From Lachnospiraceae bacterium G41 (GTDB lineage Bacteria; Bacillota; Clostridia; Lachnospirales; Lachnospiraceae): a stretch of 64,000 nt of DNA. Positions within the stretch are counted from its first letter, which is position 1. Each line of letters starts with the position of its first letter. The position numbers were made by a program, and so were the translations under genes. Of the stretch, positions 61,356-64,000 are shown piece by piece. The stretch lies in the NCBI GenBank assembly GCA_900100245.1, contig FNEU01000002.1, forward strand, positions 62,001 to 126,000. The letters are read 5' to 3'. Below the pieces are notes generated by a model. That model ran no database searches. It worked only from the letters and a program-made list of their open reading frames with translations, and was not told the origin of the DNA.

Positions 61356-63857
61356 ATGAAAGGCAGAATAGGAAAGATAATCGCTTTATTTCTCATAATT
61401 GCTGTAACCGTCGGACTCGGTTATGTAGCAGTTGCAGGTATTGGACCGGATAAAGCAGGAAGTTATAAAAATATATCTCAGGGTCTTGACCTTGCAGGTG
61501 GTTTAAGTATCACATATCAGGTAGTCGGAGAAGACAATCCTACAGCTGAAGATATGGCCGATACCATCGAAAAGCTGAGAAACAAAGCTGAGACTTATTC
61601 AACAGAAGCTCAGGTTTATCAGGAAGGCGGTAACAACGACCGTATCACCATCGAAATTCCCGGCGTATCGGATGCAACCTCAATCCTTGAAGAACTCGGA
61701 AGACCCGGCTCACTTTATTTCATATCACAGACAAGTCCCAACGGTGATTACAACTACTTTTATGAGCTCACCGAAGACGGGAACTATGTATATATTGACG
61801 AGAAGTTCAACAAATTCATCTATATCAGCGAAGATGCGGCAGTCAGATATGACGACACCACAGGCAGTGCTCTTAAAGACGAAAACGGAAACGTTATAAG
61901 TTATGATTTAAATGCATTTGAAGAAAAGAACATTTCTTACATGCTTTTAAGAAGCATTGACGACCTTAAGGCTGACGGTTCAATCATTCTTGACGGTACG
62001 GATGTTAAGAGTGCAAAGGCCGCTACTCAGGACAATCAGACAACAGGCAACAAAGAAAACGTAGTTGCTCTGTCTTTAAACGATTCAGGTACTCAGAAAT
62101 TCGCAGATGCCACAAGAAACGCTTATTCAAAGGGCGAAACAATAGCGATTTACTATGACGGCAACTTTATATCGGTTCCCAGAGTATCGGTAGTTATTAC
62201 AAACGGTGAAGCTGTTATTACCGGTATGGCAAACCTTACAGAGGCGGACAGACTTGCTTCCAAGATTCGTATCGGTGCGTTAAAGCTTACACTTGAAAAA
62301 TTAAGATCAAATATCGTAGGTGCTCAGCTCGGTACCGAAGCTGTTTCTTCATCCATCAAGGCAGCTGCAATCGGTCTTGCGCTTGTAGCAATCATCATGA
62401 TCGCGGTTTACTTTATACCCGGTCTTGCATCTGTGCTTGCACTTGCGCTTTATACAGTACTTATCGTATGCATCCTTTCGGTATTCCATGATGCCATAAC
62501 GCTTACCCTTCCCGGTATCGCAGGTATCATTCTTTCAATCGGTATGGCGGTTGACGCAAACGTTATTATCTTTGCGAGAATCAGAGAAGAGCTTGCCAAG
62601 GGCAAGACACTTGAAGATTCCGTAAGCGTTGGTTTTAAGAAGGCTTTAAGCGCAATCTTAGACGGTAACATTACAACACTTATTGCAGCATTCGTGCTTA
62701 TGTTCTTCGGTTCGGGTACAATCAAGGGCTTCGCTCAGACACTTGCAATCGGTATTGCACTTTCAATGTTTACAGCACTTGTAATCACCAGACTTATCCT
62801 TCAGGGATTCATGGCACTCGGTATTACAAACCTTAAACTTTATGGTGTTGCAAAAGAGAGAAAGACCATCAACTTCTTAAGCAAGGGACATATATTTGTA
62901 ATAGTATCACTTGTTCTAGTTTTAACCGGTTTCGCATTCATGGGAATCAACGGTGTAAGAAAAGGCAGTCCTTTGAATTATTCGCTTGAGTTTGTCGGTG
63001 GAACATCAACCAATGTAGAACTTGCTGAAGACTTGACAATTGATGAAATAGATTCAACCATCACACCCCGCATTGAAGAAATTACCGGCGACGGAAACGT
63101 ACAGATTCAGAAGGTCGGCGGCGGAAATGAAATTATTATTAAAACCAGAAGCCTCGAAGATTCCGAAAGAGATAAACTTGATACACTTCTTGTAGATGAG
63201 TTCCATGCAGTTGAAGGTTCACTTGAATCAGAGACCATTTCGGCTACGATTTCGGGCGAAATGAAAAAGGAATCAATCATTGCGGTATCAATCGCAGTTA
63301 TCTTAATGCTTTTATATATCTGGATCAGATTCTCGGATTTCAGATTCGGCTTATCAAGTATTGCCTGCCTCTTGCATGACGTACTTATCGTGCTTGCATT
63401 CTATGCGGTTGCACGTATCAGCGTAGGTTCAACATTCATTGCCTGCATGCTGACGATAGTCGGTTACTCAATCAACGCGACCATCGTAATCTTCGACAGA
63501 GTAAGAGAGGAATTAAAAGAAGAGAAACTTCGAATCGAATCCTTAGGCTCGAGAAGAAAGAAAAAGAGAAAAGGCGAAGAAGTCAATCCCGACAATGTGC
63601 TTGACGTAAAGGGTATCGTAAACGGCGCTATTACATCGACACTTTCAAGAAGTATCTTTACTTCGTTAACCACATTCGTTATGGTTCTTCTTCTGTACAT
63701 ATTGGGCGTTACATCGATCAAGGAATTTGCACTTCCTCTGATGATCGGTATCCTCTGCGGTACTTATTCGTCGGTATGCTTAGCCGGAACGCTCTGGGTG
63801 TTCTTAAGAAAAGTATTTGTCCCGAGAGACAACGACGAAGAAGACGAATTACCTTAA
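61356..63857 (+). CDS. secDF: Protein translocase SecDF, single polypeptide
   Basis: An 833-residue fusion of SecD and SecF, which use the ion gradient to pull secreted proteins through SecYEG. The SecD part (about residues 1-505) has an N-terminal helix, the LDLAGGLSITYQV motif, the P1 domain and five helices with GIILSIGMAVDANVIIFARIREEL. The SecF part (about 515-833) has NYSLEFVGGTSTNVEL and VGYSINATIVIFDRVREEL. A charged cytosolic loop rich in Lys and Arg lies near 725-745. Fused SecDF is known from Bacillus and other Firmicutes. It is followed by a terminator. Confidence 0.95.
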   Translation: MKGRIGKIIALFLIIAVTVGLGYVAVAGIGPDKAGSYKNISQGLDLAGGLSITYQVVGEDNPTAEDMADTIEKLRNKAETYSTEAQVYQEGGNNDRITIEIPGVSDATSILEELGRPGSLYFISQTSPNGDYNYFYELTEDGNYVYIDEKFNKFIYISEDAAVRYDDTTGSALKDENGNVISYDLNAFEEKNISYMLLRSIDDLKADGSIILDGTDVKSAKAATQDNQTTGNKENVVALSLNDSGTQKFADATRNAYSKGETIAIYYDGNFISVPRVSVVITNGEAVITGMANLTEADRLASKIRIGALKLTLEKLRSNIVGAQLGTEAVSSSIKAAAIGLALVAIIMIAVYFIPGLASVLALALYTVLIVCILSVFHDAITLTLPGIAGIILSIGMAVDANVIIFARIREELAKGKTLEDSVSVGFKKALSAILDGNITTLIAAFVLMFFGSGTIKGFAQTLAIGIALSMFTALVITRLILQGFMALGITNLKLYGVAKERKTINFLSKGHIFVIVSLVLVLTGFAFMGINGVRKGSPLNYSLEFVGGTSTNVELAEDLTIDEIDSTITPRIEEITGDGNVQIQKVGGGNEIIIKTRSLEDSERDKLDTLLVDEFHAVEGSLESETISATISGEMKKESIIAVSIAVILMLLYIWIRFSDFRFGLSSIACLLHDVLIVLAFYAVARISVGSTFIACMLTIVGYSINATIVIFDRVREELKEEKLRIESLGSRRKKKRKGEEVNPDNVLDVKGIVNGAITSTLSRSIFTSLTTFVMVLLLYILGVTSIKEFALPLMIGILCGTYSSVCLAGTLWVFLRKVFVPRDNDEEDELP

Positions 63858-63861
63858 AAAC

Positions 63862-63890
63862 AAAAGCCTTGCATATGCGAGGCTTTTCTT
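63862..63890 (+). terminator. Terminator of secDF
   Basis: AAAAGCCTTGC pairs with GCGAGGCTTTT (one G-T pair) around ATAT, followed by CTTTCT. It begins 4 bp after the stop codon. Confidence 0.8.
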
Positions 63891-63920
63891 TCTAAACAGA
63901 CTTTTTTGGGAAACGCTTTT

Positions 63921-64000
63921 ATGAAAAACTGGATTCTTTTAAGAAAAAGTGCCGATTATGCGGGACTTTCAAAAGAACTGAATATAGACCCCGTTGCAGT
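63921..64000 (+). CDS. recJ: Single-stranded-DNA exonuclease RecJ, N-terminal fragment cut by the window edge
   Basis: Only the first 26 codons are visible. They read MKNWILLRKSADY and then SKELNIDPVAV, which fits the usual RecJ opening (a Trp-containing start followed by an I-D-P-V segment). The catalytic DHH domain lies outside the window. RecJ commonly follows secDF in Firmicutes, which supports the call. Confidence 0.6.
   Translation, partial: MKNWILLRKSADYAGLSKELNIDPVA

Overview
The window looks like chromosomal DNA of a rumen or gut Lachnospiraceae bacterium, most likely Butyrivibrio or a close relative. The reasons are its moderately low GC, dense short-spaced operons, families common in that group (DUF4317, DUF4037, clostripain, TSCPD and DUF1858 proteins, a one-gene SecDF) and a xylan-degrading gene set. 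No rRNA, tRNA, prophage, insertion sequence or CRISPR array was seen. The genus is inference; the gene content is read from the sequence.

Layout: 0-9 kb holds housekeeping and salvage genes on the + strand: a left-truncated gene, alanine racemase, a DUF1858 protein, adenine deaminase, a methyltransferase-like/DUF218 fusion, a GH26-like glycosidase, nicotinate phosphoribosyltransferase, TSCPD and tocopherol-cyclase-like proteins. 9-23.7 kb is a carbohydrate region: DegV, a serine hydrolase, an alpha/beta hydrolase, a cytosolic GH10 xylanase, a 1210-residue surface GH10 xylanase, a lipoprotein, two sugar-type ABC permeases and a MacA/MacB-like pair. The esterases and xylanases could act in sequence: cleavage outside, uptake, then de-esterification and trimming inside. 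23.8-31 kb carries purC and an F-type ATP synthase operon in the order B-E-F-A-G-D-C. It has no separate delta gene; the C-terminal delta domain is fused to the front of the alpha subunit.

31-38 kb holds a YtxH-like protein, a TetR regulator and a run of poorly characterised genes (DUF3592-like, membrane clostripain, DUF4317, a 42-residue membrane peptide, TPR, DUF4037). 38-45.4 kb has a PurF homolog without its N-terminal Cys, carB, a sigma-like protein, a HAD phosphatase and tyrS. 45.4-52.6 kb is the most unusual part. A 72-bp palindromic tandem array and an 8-bp microsatellite lie before fbp. Then comes a compact four-gene operon (zinc-ribbon pseudokinase, two VWA-like paralogs, a divergent adenylosuccinate-synthetase-like enzyme). 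A second, unrelated 52-bp palindromic tandem array starts inside the last codons of that operon. 52.7-64 kb returns to core functions: RelA/SpoT, a metallo-hydrolase, hisS, a phosphopantetheinyl transferase, an EAL protein, a sirtuin-like protein lacking its catalytic His, a CNNM/CorC transporter, SecDF and the start of recJ.

Best candidates for new biology: the pseudokinase/VWA/VWA/PurA-like operon (48.2-52.3 kb), the delta-alpha ATP synthase fusion (26.4 kb), and the two palindromic arrays flanking fbp and the operon.
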